Source: Candidatus Poseidonia sp.
GTDB lineage: Archaea; Thermoplasmatota; Poseidoniia; Poseidoniales; Poseidoniaceae
Assembly: GCA_022426155.1 (NCBI GenBank)
Contig: JAKMEE010000017.1
Location: 1-58,156, forward strand
DNA: 58,156 nt
Direction: 5' to 3'
The notes beneath the pieces were generated by a model. It was not told where the DNA came from. It made no database searches and saw only the letters and a list, made by a program, of their open reading frames with translations. The position numbers and the translations under genes are program-made. Numbering within the stretch: position 1 is the stretch's first letter; every line of letters begins with the position of its first letter. Below, one piece after another: positions 17,971 to 27,402 of the stretch.

Positions 17971-20900
17971 GTGAAACCGTTGGGCATGAGGGGTGAAAGA
18001 GGGCGAATTTTGGTCGTTTTCTTACTCGTCTTGTTATTTGGTTCATCGACCGGTCCACTTCTTACATCGGCACCCTCTCAAACCACCATCGAGTCGCTCG
18101 TTGAACCTGAATGGGTTCAATTCGATTTACGAGAGGGCGTGTACCATGACGCATGGGGCGAAATGGACGAACATCTCGAACTTGAAGTCCGTGATATAAG
18201 GGCGAATAGCACCTTTGGAACCTTTGATGTCAATGGTTTGCAGGTCAACCGCCCAGTTCCTAGTGAGTGGATGCAACCGAGGTTTGACCTGTTGATGGTG
18301 CTGATATCTGACGAAACTCGCTTCTCGCAAGCACGACAACAACTCGATGCAATCCAGGGATTGGAAGTTCGCGAATACATCGCTCCTTCTGGATTGATGG
18401 TTCAAGGAACCCCTCACGCTCTCCAACTCGCGGAACAACATGATGCGGTGGCATCAACCCATGCCATTCCGATTGGAATGTTGCTGGATGGGACATTGAT
18501 GGATGTCCTCTTGTTTGAAGGGGGAGAAATCGCCCTTACGACATCCTTGGTTCGCTTGGAAGGATGGAGAGATGATCAAGGTCCAACGGATTTGGTTCAT
18601 CTCAATGATGCAGAGGGTGGAGTGATTGAACAACGATTGTCGAGTGTTGCGGCGGTAGGGCTCAGTGAATCGCGTTCATGGGACCAAGGCCGTTTTGAAG
18701 GGTACGTTCAATCTGGGGAGTTGGTCAACATCATGCGCCAACCGTCGGTGATGAGTCTACGACCTGACCCTGCATTTGCCGCTTTCAACGACCTAGCCCG
18801 CGGGCACATGGGGACGAATAACATGAAGAATTATTTCACGACTGCTTTGGATGGTTCAGGCCAAATCGTTGCGGTTGCCGATTCAGGCCTCGACGGAGAT
18901 CACGGTGATTTTGGCACCCGTGTCGTGGGGAGTTACGATGTTATCGGAGACGGTTCAACCGCCGATAAGCACACGGGCCATGGAACGCATGTCTCTTGTA
19001 CCATCCTCGGTGACGGGACGCGTGGTGGATATGGAGGCGTTGCACAATCCACCGAGTTGTATTTCCAGGCCATGGAAAATGACAATACAGGTAATTTCCA
19101 ATCCCCATCACTCAATAATTTGTTGAACACTGCCTACAACGCCAATGCTCGCATCCATACAAATTCCTGGGGCTCATCTGACCCAAATCAACAGAGCAAG
19201 TACAATTCAGAAACCGAAGATGTCGATGACAGAGCAAATTACTACGACCGTTATTACAACGGACGAGAAGGACTCACCATTTTGTTTGCTGCTGGAAACG
19301 ACGGACCCGGGTCAAGCACGGTTTCACCCCCTGCAACGGCCAAGAACATTATTTCTGTTGGAAATCATCAGAACCGATACAACGGTGCACCAGACAATGT
19401 GATGCAGGGTTCCTCACGAGGTCCAACCGATGACGGGCGCCTCAAACCCGACGTCATCGCACCGGGTGGCTATGTGCGTTCATGCCGTGCTCAAGAAGCG
19501 ACAGACACCGACGGAGCTACGTGGTCCAACACATATTACATGGAATACACGGGCACCTCAATGGCTACCCCGAACGCAGCAGGTGTTGCAGTGATGGTAC
19601 GTGAATACCTGGTCGAGATAGCTCAACGCCCTTCTCCTCAAGGCGCATTGATCAAAGCACTCCTTGTTCTCGGTGCCCAAGATGTTGGGACCAGGGATGT
19701 TCCCAATGACGATGAAGGGTGGGGGCGAATCAACCTACGAAACACTCTCGCACCGCCAAGCGGACAAGGTATCTGGGTTGATGACCGTTCGGTTATGTCA
19801 AATACAGGTAATAGCAAAACCTACTCGTTCAACATCTCTCAATCTTCTGATCAATTCAAGGCGGTCTTAACATGGTCCGATGAACGAGGTTCACGCTTCT
19901 CAAACAAACAATTGGTCAATGATTTAGATTTGACCGTTGAAGCTCCAGATGGGACTCTCTACCTCGGTAACGATTTCACAAACGGGCGTTCAGTCACAGG
20001 AGGGACGCGTGATTCCATCAACAATCTCGAAGTAGTCCTCATCGATAATGCCGTCCAAGGCACATGGGTCGTCAAAGTGAAGGATGCAGGTCACAGCGGT
20101 TCATCCTCACAGCCCTACGCCATAGCTATCATGGGTCACGGGGTAAACGATCTTCGACCAGACCCTATGGTTCAACCCGATGATTTTGAAATGGATGTAA
20201 CCATACCACAAGTGGATGACCCGGTTCAACTCATGACCAAAGTTTTCAATTTTGGTAACGCGAAAGCAGACTCATTCCCCGTTGCGTTTGAAGTCGATGG
20301 CAATGAATTGACACGTCAAAGCATCGAACTAGGAGCAGGACAGACCAAACAACTGGCTTGGTCATGGACGCCTCAATCCTCCGGGGCCACAACCCTCTCG
20401 TTCGTCATTGACCCCGATCAAACCCTCGAAGAAGTACGGGAAAACAACAATCGCCACGACATCGTGGTTAACGTAACAGCCCCAGGTGTCAAATTGGAAA
20501 CTGAAGTCCCTCAAATCCTGCTTCAATCAACTACCCAAACCACGACCTCATGGAATATTTCTCTCACAAATACAGCTCTCATTCCGACCAATGCATCCAT
20601 GCAAACAGGTGATGTCACCTTAATGTCAACCCAAACCACTCAACCTTGGTATGTTGGAAGTACCAATACCAACTTCACCCTCGACGGGCAAGCCTCTGAG
20701 ATCATCACTGTGACCTTGGTTCACCCTTCTCCACCTTTGCCAGGAACCTACCGCATTGATTTGTTGGGTATTGACAACGATAACGGCGTAGTGTACCCAT
20801 TCAATCTTGACCTCATTGTTCCTGATTTACCGGAAGCCGCTGTTGAATACGATTACCAAGTCGTCCCAGTCCATCCGGTTGACCCAACCAACATCTCGGT

Positions 20901-22560
20901 TCGATTCTTCAATAATGGAAATGCACCCATCGGATACGATTTATTCCTTGAAGCACCTACTGGGTGGAGGGCAGGATTCACCAACCTCGGTAGTGAGGCA
21001 GGAGCGACTTCGGGTTCGACAGGATTGATCAACAGTGAAGCCTATCGGGCCGTAGGGTTGACCTTCACCCCCCCTCAAGTAATGACAGGGGCTGGTGCAG
21101 AGCGCATCGTCAAGTTGACTGCTGTGAGCCAAACAGAGCAACAGGTTCTGACCTTGTTTGAAATTCCAATCAAGGTTGAAACCATTCGGGAATTGAACAT
21201 CAATCTTGAATCAGCATTAGGGACACAACGCCCCGACACAAGTTTGACAATGATGTACACTATTGAACACCGCGGCAATGTGGATTTGGATTTGACTCCC
21301 TCATTCCAACTGCCGAGCGGTTGGTCGGTGAGTAGTTCTCTTGAGGTCATTGAACTTTCTTGGGCTTCATCAAAAAATATCCTGTATACACTCGAAGCAA
21401 GCGAGAACGCCAAATCGGGCGAAATCAGTTTGAATTTGGATAACGGTTCCGACCGCTTCACATGGACAAGGGATGTTGTTGTTGAGGTTCTTGCTAAACC
21501 GAGTCTTACGTTTGTTGGCTTGGAATTGGCTGATGGCACTCAGTACGGCACCCTCGCAGAATCAGGCGATCATCCATCTGGAGAGGCCATGACCTTCACA
21601 TGGTTACTTAGCAATGATGCAGACACGCAATGGTCTCCAAGTATCAGTTTAGCACTTGACAGTGGTTTATTCGGGGATTGTGACCCCATTGAAAGCGTGG
21701 GTTTGAACGGTATTTCTCCGGTTATTTGCACGCTTTTAATCGCTGATAATGTACCGCCACGCGCTGAACCCTCATTCACCATCACGCTTTCAGACGATGG
21801 TATTGTTGTCTCCGAGATCGTCGGATTGCGCGTCGCCTCCAATGAAGAAGTTGGATGGGACCTCGGAACTGTTCCCTCCATGCAAACTGGAACTGACGCC
21901 TTTGTGAATGTGGAATTAACCAACATTGGGAATGTCCCAATCCAACGTCAAATTCAGATTTCAACCTCGACTGATTGGGTGATGAAAGTCGATGGAAATG
22001 ATGTGGTCGACCTTGAACCTGGTCAATCCTCCATCGTTCGTTTGGAACTACGAGCCGATCGCCCTGGTACGGGCACAATGACTCTGGAATTGGTAGGAAG
22101 TGAGGCTTCTTCACCGTCGTTCTCTTTCGAAGCAACAGCCACGGGTGAGCCCGTCGGGACCTCAGGTTCAACTGGGCTGAATGGTACGATTGTTCTCACT
22201 CTGCTTGTGGTTCTTGCAGTCCTTGGTTTGGGCGCTACCGTAGGTCTGCGTAAACAGCAGAGTTCAACCACGCCCCTTGTCCAAACAACACCTACAGCAC
22301 CGTTGGCTGGATTGCCCCAACTCGCCGCTCAACCCGCAATGGCTCCTTCAACCGCCCCCGCCACAGTTTCTGCTCCAACACCATCTCCAGTCATTGCACC
22401 CATCTGTTGGAGTTGCAGAAAGAGCATATCAGGTCTCGCAAAGGGTTGTCCTGGTTGTGGTGCAAGGTATCATGCTGGTGGAGAATTAGATTGCAATGCA
22501 GGGCAACTCAGCGAATGTGTGAATTGCCAAGGTACAGCTCAGGCATTTATCCAAGCGTGA
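17971..22560 (+). CDS. subtilase (S8) surface protease with CARDB-like repeats and zinc-ribbon tail
   Basis: The 1529-residue exported serine protease begins at a GTG with AGGAG-like site upstream. After the signal peptide and a pro-region, the subtilisin triad is visible: D304 (VADSGLDGDHGDF), H337 (GHGTHVS) and S530 (GTSMATPNAAGVA). The P-domain-like jelly roll (about 590-720, LVNDLDLTVEAPDG) follows, then several CARDB/NEW3-like domains (VFNFGNAKADSFPVAFEVDG; NIGNVPIQRQ). Near residue 1410-1430 is a membrane helix, then a Pro/Ala-rich linker and a cytoplasmic Cys-rich zinc ribbon (CWSCRK...CPGCG...CVNCQG). It probably degrades external protein near the cell surface. Confidence 0.93.
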   Translation: MKPLGMRGERGRILVVFLLVLLFGSSTGPLLTSAPSQTTIESLVEPEWVQFDLREGVYHDAWGEMDEHLELEVRDIRANSTFGTFDVNGLQVNRPVPSEWMQPRFDLLMVLISDETRFSQARQQLDAIQGLEVREYIAPSGLMVQGTPHALQLAEQHDAVASTHAIPIGMLLDGTLMDVLLFEGGEIALTTSLVRLEGWRDDQGPTDLVHLNDAEGGVIEQRLSSVAAVGLSESRSWDQGRFEGYVQSGELVNIMRQPSVMSLRPDPAFAAFNDLARGHMGTNNMKNYFTTALDGSGQIVAVADSGLDGDHGDFGTRVVGSYDVIGDGSTADKHTGHGTHVSCTILGDGTRGGYGGVAQSTELYFQAMENDNTGNFQSPSLNNLLNTAYNANARIHTNSWGSSDPNQQSKYNSETEDVDDRANYYDRYYNGREGLTILFAAGNDGPGSSTVSPPATAKNIISVGNHQNRYNGAPDNVMQGSSRGPTDDGRLKPDVIAPGGYVRSCRAQEATDTDGATWSNTYYMEYTGTSMATPNAAGVAVMVREYLVEIAQRPSPQGALIKALLVLGAQDVGTRDVPNDDEGWGRINLRNTLAPPSGQGIWVDDRSVMSNTGNSKTYSFNISQSSDQFKAVLTWSDERGSRFSNKQLVNDLDLTVEAPDGTLYLGNDFTNGRSVTGGTRDSINNLEVVLIDNAVQGTWVVKVKDAGHSGSSSQPYAIAIMGHGVNDLRPDPMVQPDDFEMDVTIPQVDDPVQLMTKVFNFGNAKADSFPVAFEVDGNELTRQSIELGAGQTKQLAWSWTPQSSGATTLSFVIDPDQTLEEVRENNNRHDIVVNVTAPGVKLETEVPQILLQSTTQTTTSWNISLTNTALIPTNASMQTGDVTLMSTQTTQPWYVGSTNTNFTLDGQASEIITVTLVHPSPPLPGTYRIDLLGIDNDNGVVYPFNLDLIVPDLPEAAVEYDYQVVPVHPVDPTNISVRFFNNGNAPIGYDLFLEAPTGWRAGFTNLGSEAGATSGSTGLINSEAYRAVGLTFTPPQVMTGAGAERIVKLTAVSQTEQQVLTLFEIPIKVETIRELNINLESALGTQRPDTSLTMMYTIEHRGNVDLDLTPSFQLPSGWSVSSSLEVIELSWASSKNILYTLEASENAKSGEISLNLDNGSDRFTWTRDVVVEVLAKPSLTFVGLELADGTQYGTLAESGDHPSGEAMTFTWLLSNDADTQWSPSISLALDSGLFGDCDPIESVGLNGISPVICTLLIADNVPPRAEPSFTITLSDDGIVVSEIVGLRVASNEEVGWDLGTVPSMQTGTDAFVNVELTNIGNVPIQRQIQISTSTDWVMKVDGNDVVDLEPGQSSIVRLELRADRPGTGTMTLELVGSEASSPSFSFEATATGEPVGTSGSTGLNGTIVLTLLVVLAVLGLGATVGLRKQQSSTTPLVQTTPTAPLAGLPQLAAQPAMAPSTAPATVSAPTPSPVIAPICWSCRKSISGLAKGCPGCGARYHAGGELDCNAGQLSECVNCQGTAQAFIQA

Positions 22561-22626
22561 ATCAGTACTCCCTCTCCCGAACAGAAAGAGCATAGGGTTT
22601 TGATAGGATGACCACGAGGGCCATGC

Positions 22627-25506
22627 ATGGCTCCAAGCCTTCGTGCCTCGGCTCCACAGCAACGAACGGCTCTGTTCTTGGTGTGTTTGCTCATGTTCAC
22701 CACCATGCCATTACTGGCTCCAGGCGTGAGTGCAGACGGCGCCCGTGATGCATCCATCACCGTCACACCCATACCAAGTGCCTTGGAAGTCAATCCTGGT
22801 GAGGCGGGGGAATACATCATCCGAGTTCGCAACGATGGGTCGAATCCAATCACCGTTCAACTTAGCAGTGCTCAGGATGCCGGTAACCAAGATTGCAATT
22901 CTTATTCTTCCACCATCACTCAAATCCCTGGCCCCATCGATTCAGGAAGTTACGAAGAAGCCACGATGAACGTGAGCCTCACTCAAACGGCCGAGGGTGA
23001 TTGCGATACAACGGTCACTGTCAATGCGGAAGAGCAGGCAACACCGCCAGATATCGCAGGTGCTCCAGCCCAAGAAACCGCCACGGTAACGACCACCGCA
23101 GGCGATGGCTCCGGTAGTGCTGTCTTTGGGGTTGACCTCACCATTAGTGCCCCCGATAAAGTGTGGGGAGGGGAAGACGAAGTTCAGTATTCAATCGAAG
23201 TAGAGAACACCGGTCAAACCAACGAAACCATCGCACTGAGCGTTGATCAGAACGGGGGCGGAGAGGGTTGTAATGGCAATGCTGACGATTTTGAAGTGGT
23301 GTTGAGTGAAACGTCGGTCAACGTTGACCAAGAAGAATCTGAAACGGTCACGGCTACCATCGAAGTCCCAGAAGGTCAATCGGCCAAAACATACTGTTGG
23401 GAGGTTACAGGAACTGTGACAAACGATCCAAGCCAAGAAGCAAAAGACACTGAAGAATTTCAACTTGAAATCCCTATTCTCAAAGAATGCTCAGTGGAAT
23501 TGAGCAAGACTTCGATCTCAGTCAAACCAGGTGAGCAATCCACAGTGACAGCGACCTATGCCAACGAAGGTAACGCAGAATGGACCATCTCCACAGGTGT
23601 GTTTGGTGGCAAAGCAGATTGGGTTTCAGTCGATGGCCCGTCCTCTGGATTGTTGAGGTATGATGACGGAGACGGGACCATCTCATTCGATTTCATCGTC
23701 TCTCCTGATGACACGACTGCGGCTGGTTCAGAATCGGTTGTAAAAATTCTCGGCAAGGAATCAAATTCAGTCAAATGCGAGGTGGAGCTGCGAATTATTG
23801 CGGGACAATCCTATGGAGCCAGTATTTCCATAGCAACCACCACACTCCCAAACATTGAACCAGGTTCAAATGGCACAACCAGCCTGACGGTTACAAACCA
23901 AGGGAACGGCCCAGATAATCTCCGAGTTTCCTCCTCGTCTGCACCTAACGGCTGGGTGATTCAACTCGAAGAAACCACAGTTTCTGTCGGCTCAAAACAT
24001 GGAAATGACGATGCTGTCTCTGTGGGGTTAACCGTACGAGTTCCTCAAGATGCTCTGGCGACTGAAGAGATTGAATTGACCTTCAATGTCCTCCCCTCGA
24101 GCGGAGGTGCTGCCTATGACTCTGTCATTCTCAAGGTGACTGTAGCAGCCGTTCACGGCATGGAAATTGAAATTCCTGCAACCGACCAAACAGGTCGTTC
24201 AGGTACAGAAGTTCGTTTCCCGATCACCATAGTGAATGACGGCAACGTTCGAGATACGATTGGATTGGCAGTGGTCTCTCAAACCTCTTCGCCTGGTTGG
24301 GCCACCTCTTTTGAAACAGAAGAAGGTATGAAATTTACAGAAACCGAGGTCAATGCAAGAAGTTCTGCTTTGGTGTATCTTGTGGTGAGCATTGACGGTG
24401 AAGAAGAACTTGATAACTCTCGTTTAACTGTCCGAGTCCGTAATACTGACGACCCTAACGGACAAGACAAAGACGGAGACGGCATACCTGATAATCAACG
24501 GCAAGCGGTGTTTGTCGCCATTCTTTCAGACCGGAATTTCGCAATGGATGCTCGGTTGGTTGACACAACCACCGCCACGACGGCTTCCTCGGTCCTCCCT
24601 CCGAACGGGGAGGAAACCTACGGCTTGTGGGTCCGTAATACCGGCGATGGAACGGACAATGCAGTGTTCTCCTTGAGCGGCTTGGAAGGCATTGCAACTC
24701 GTACCCTCACACTTTACGGTCTACCAGTGGTCGAAGAGGTTCAAGTTCCCAAGGGATATGGGATCTGGGATTTGACTGAGAAACGCTTCGTCGTTGACGA
24801 ATCTGGCGCTCCAATATTGGATTCATCAAGCATAGCAGCTGAGCAAACCATGGTGGATTTGGAACTTGTTGAAGGGCATGAAGTCAGGGTGTTTGAATTG
24901 TACTTCGAACTCACACTTCGGGTGAACCCTGGAGCCGAAACAGGCCAAGGGGGCTTGCTTGAAATCGTTGTTACCAGCGTTTCTAACGCAGCCAACCGGT
25001 CCGGAATGGTCAGTATCTCTCTCGATGTTAGCATCGTCCAAGACATTGAATTTGTTGAGCAAGGAGCGCGCCAAGAATTGGATGTGACATACGGTGAGCG
25101 CATCACTCATGAGGTTTCTTTTGTGAACATTGGAAACATTGAGACAGAAGTGCGTGTCTTCGCTTCAGAGAATCTTCGCGGCTGGTCGGTAGTTTTGGAA
25201 AGCGATGATGGCGATTGCACCTATGAAAACGCCGACCTGATATGCATTGTTTCGGAAGGTGAACGCCTTTACCTGAACGTCACTGTACGCCCTCCATACG
25301 GCGCTGAATTGGATGATACATACAAATTCACACTCTCTGCAGAACCAACCGAAACCGGCGTGTTAGATCGTCAGAATTTGGAATTCGCAGTTTCAGGTTC
25401 TTCAGACGATTCTGTTCTCGGACTCGCGGGGAATGCTTCGGTCCAAATCATCGCTGGTGGATTTGTGGTTGCATTACTCGTCGCCTTCTTCCTTCGCAGA
25501 GACTAA
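22627..25506 (+). CDS. membrane-anchored CARDB/NEW3-like surface protein
   Basis: The 959-residue product has a signal peptide (TALFLVCLLMFTTMPLLAPGVSA), a run of about seven immunoglobulin-like CARDB/NEW3 domains marked by V(R/E)NDGSNPITV, VENTGQTNETIAL, VTNQGNGPDNLRV, IVNDGNVRDTIGL and FVNIGNIETEVRV, and a C-terminal membrane helix ending FFLRRD. Such arrays act as spacers, adhesins or ligand binders. Unlike its neighbours it has no cytoplasmic zinc ribbon. It lies 66 bp after the subtilase and is the last gene before the complex I operon. Confidence 0.85.
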   Translation: MAPSLRASAPQQRTALFLVCLLMFTTMPLLAPGVSADGARDASITVTPIPSALEVNPGEAGEYIIRVRNDGSNPITVQLSSAQDAGNQDCNSYSSTITQIPGPIDSGSYEEATMNVSLTQTAEGDCDTTVTVNAEEQATPPDIAGAPAQETATVTTTAGDGSGSAVFGVDLTISAPDKVWGGEDEVQYSIEVENTGQTNETIALSVDQNGGGEGCNGNADDFEVVLSETSVNVDQEESETVTATIEVPEGQSAKTYCWEVTGTVTNDPSQEAKDTEEFQLEIPILKECSVELSKTSISVKPGEQSTVTATYANEGNAEWTISTGVFGGKADWVSVDGPSSGLLRYDDGDGTISFDFIVSPDDTTAAGSESVVKILGKESNSVKCEVELRIIAGQSYGASISIATTTLPNIEPGSNGTTSLTVTNQGNGPDNLRVSSSSAPNGWVIQLEETTVSVGSKHGNDDAVSVGLTVRVPQDALATEEIELTFNVLPSSGGAAYDSVILKVTVAAVHGMEIEIPATDQTGRSGTEVRFPITIVNDGNVRDTIGLAVVSQTSSPGWATSFETEEGMKFTETEVNARSSALVYLVVSIDGEEELDNSRLTVRVRNTDDPNGQDKDGDGIPDNQRQAVFVAILSDRNFAMDARLVDTTTATTASSVLPPNGEETYGLWVRNTGDGTDNAVFSLSGLEGIATRTLTLYGLPVVEEVQVPKGYGIWDLTEKRFVVDESGAPILDSSSIAAEQTMVDLELVEGHEVRVFELYFELTLRVNPGAETGQGGLLEIVVTSVSNAANRSGMVSISLDVSIVQDIEFVEQGARQELDVTYGERITHEVSFVNIGNIETEVRVFASENLRGWSVVLESDDGDCTYENADLICIVSEGERLYLNVTVRPPYGAELDDTYKFTLSAEPTETGVLDRQNLEFAVSGSSDDSVLGLAGNASVQIIAGGFVVALLVAFFLRRD

Positions 25507-25533
25507 AAATCGGGTCACTGAAGGACCCTCGCA

Positions 25534-25547
25534 TCACCATTCGGTGA
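25534..25547. terminator. small hairpin after surface-protein block
   Basis: TCACC-ATTC-GGTGA forms a perfect 5-bp hairpin 28 bases after the stop of the CARDB-like gene. There is no long T-run, so its role in ending transcription is uncertain. Confidence 0.25.
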
Positions 25548-25601
25548 GAATTCTAAACCGCTCTTTCAGCCACTTCCGCTTCATGGTGCTTAACAACGCT
25601 T

Positions 25602-25617
25602 ATTGAGGGGCCTCAAT
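25602..25617. promoter_or_regulatory. palindrome upstream of complex I operon (possible operator)
   Basis: ATTGAGG-GG-CCTCAAT is a perfect inverted repeat (7-bp arms) centred about 51 bases before the nuoA ATG. It overlaps a TATA-like CTTATTG (25599-25605), so a bound protein could block or help transcription. The first gene also has a GAAGGTGG ribosome site. Confidence 0.3.
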
Positions 25618-25660
25618 TCGCAAAGAACAGAGAGCGTATGCTTTCTGTGAAGGTGGCAAG

Positions 25661-26134
25661 ATGTCGGGATTTGAATCGGTGCCTGCAGAATATCTTTCGA
25701 TTGGTTTTTTGACCATTCTCGGTATCATTATGCCCTTGACAAATTTCCTCATCACTTGGGTCGTTCGACCTAAGGTCGACCCTGCCCGCCCACATATCAC
25801 TCGTTCTTACCTTTTGGAAGGCTATGAGCGTGACCACAGCCTCTACCCTCGCCGCTTGACCACCTTCGAGTGTGGCAGTGAACCCGTTGGAGAAGCCATG
25901 ATTCAATTCCACTTCCAATATTACTGGTACGCCATCATTTTCTTGGTCTTTGATGTGGCCTTCATGTTCTTGGTTCTCGGTGGAATGGTGGCGGCTGACG
26001 CTACCGCCCCAGGTGCCGCCCCCGATGCAGTCGCTAATGCCACCGGTGCCCTTGGCGTCCTCGCAGCATTCTTCATCACGATTTCAGCAGGCGTATGGTA
26101 CGTGTTCCGTAAGCGAGGCCGAATTTACATTTGA
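25661..26134 (+). CDS. nuoA: complex I subunit A
   Basis: The 157-residue, three-helix ND3/NuoA subunit sits at the junction of the membrane arm and the quinone cavity. Its hallmark loop reads TTFECGSEPVGEA, with the ND3 loop cysteine, followed by FHFQYYWYAIIFLVFDVAFMF. The usual FDVE motif is FDVA here, so the conserved membrane glutamate (E81 in E. coli) is missing. The mature protein has an Ala/Pro-rich loop before the third helix. It heads a 12-gene run in which most neighbours are 2-10 bp apart or overlap. Confidence 0.93.
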   Translation: MSGFESVPAEYLSIGFLTILGIIMPLTNFLITWVVRPKVDPARPHITRSYLLEGYERDHSLYPRRLTTFECGSEPVGEAMIQFHFQYYWYAIIFLVFDVAFMFLVLGGMVAADATAPGAAPDAVANATGALGVLAAFFITISAGVWYVFRKRGRIYI

Positions 26135-26140
26135 GGTGAG

Positions 26141-26737
26141 ATGATGGCAGGACAAGACGAGAATTTTGCAGCCTTTAACAGCCGTGCGTTGGTTGAGATG
26201 GTTGGAGACGTGACGGATGAAGCTCTCAAAGCAACCAAGATCAAACAATTCCTGAGCGTGTTGGCTGGCCGCTATTTCAATTGGGCTGGCCGCAAATCTC
26301 TCTTCACACTTCACCTTGGAATCAAGTGTTGCGCTATTGAGATGGCTGCCGCAGCAACCCCTCGTTTTGATGGTGACCGATTCGGAGTTCTGTTCCGCTC
26401 CTCTCCTCGCCAATCCGATGTATTGCTTGTCAACGGGCCAATCTCCAAGAAATTCGCAGACAAAATCGTGCGCCTATGGGAGCAAATGCCTGAACCCAAG
26501 TACTGCATCGCTATGGGGGAATGCGCCATTTCCGGTGGACCTTATTTCCAATCTTACAACATCCTTGAAGGCGTTGACACCGTCATTCCAGTCGATGTTT
26601 ACATTCCAGGATGCCCTCCTCGTCCCGAAGCACTCATCGATGGATTCGGTTTGCTTCGTGAGAAAATTATCCGAATTGGTGCGGCCCCAAGCAGCGGCCG
26701 TAAGGGTGACAAACCCATCATTGTTGGAGAGGACTGA
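26141..26737 (+). CDS. nuoB: complex I subunit B (N2 cluster)
   Basis: This 198-residue subunit binds the terminal [4Fe-4S] cluster N2 that reduces the quinone or equivalent acceptor. All expected ligands are visible: the tandem Cys pair in GIKCCAIEMAA, the Cys in AMGECAISGG and the Cys in YIPGCPPRPEALIDG. Two ATG codons stand together at 26141 and 26144 behind GAGGTGAG; either could start. It begins 6 bp after nuoA. Confidence 0.96.
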   Translation: MMAGQDENFAAFNSRALVEMVGDVTDEALKATKIKQFLSVLAGRYFNWAGRKSLFTLHLGIKCCAIEMAAAATPRFDGDRFGVLFRSSPRQSDVLLVNGPISKKFADKIVRLWEQMPEPKYCIAMGECAISGGPYFQSYNILEGVDTVIPVDVYIPGCPPRPEALIDGFGLLREKIIRIGAAPSSGRKGDKPIIVGED

Positions 26738-26739
26738 AC

Positions 26740-27393
26740 ATGGGTATGCGTATTTCCCTTGAGCAAAGTGAATCAGCCGCACAGACGTGTGTTGATACTA
26801 TCATGAAGCGCTTCGATGGCATCGGCGCTACAGCATCGGTTGAACACCATTCCAACGCCCTCAAGATGGCATTTGTTCGCATTTCAACACCACCACAACA
26901 CTGGCCCGCCATGGCAAAAACACTCCGTTTTGACCACGGGGTGAATTATTGTTCAATGGTCACCGGCACTCATTTCCCTGACGGTGGCGCTGACCGAGGA
27001 TGGGAAGTCGTGTATCACATGATGCGACAACCTGTGGTCGACCAAGCCCCCAACACCAATACGGTTCACGAGGCAACAAAACTCTCGGGAAGCGACATCC
27101 CCCTTGAACTCGAAATCATCATCACACTCCCACAAACCGACGAGCCCAGTGTACCTAGCGTGCAAAAGATCTGGGTTGGCGCTGATTGGAATGAAAAGGA
27201 AACTTGGGATTTGGTTGGAATTCGTTTTGAGGGCCACGAAAATATGCATCGTGTTCTCAATCCCCACGATAGCCCAGAGGGATTCCATCCTTTGCAAAAG
27301 CAACACAAAATACGCTATCATGGTTTCAATGAAATGTACGATGACGCTCAAGGATTCGGGCGTAAACCAACCGATGAGGATCGGGTCAAGTGA
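26740..27393 (+). CDS. nuoC: complex I subunit C
   Basis: The 217-residue 30-kDa-type subunit supports the NuoB/NuoD core. The family signature is seen near the C-terminus as WDLVGIRFEGHENMHRVLNPHD followed by GFHPLQKQH. The N-terminal half has the alpha/beta domain with DHGVNYCSMVTGTHFPD. It is separate from NuoD, not fused as in some bacteria. It starts 2 bp after nuoB and ends 9 bp before nuoD. Confidence 0.93.
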   Translation: MGMRISLEQSESAAQTCVDTIMKRFDGIGATASVEHHSNALKMAFVRISTPPQHWPAMAKTLRFDHGVNYCSMVTGTHFPDGGADRGWEVVYHMMRQPVVDQAPNTNTVHEATKLSGSDIPLELEIIITLPQTDEPSVPSVQKIWVGADWNEKETWDLVGIRFEGHENMHRVLNPHDSPEGFHPLQKQHKIRYHGFNEMYDDAQGFGRKPTDEDRVK

Positions 27394-27402
27394 GGTGATA
27401 GA

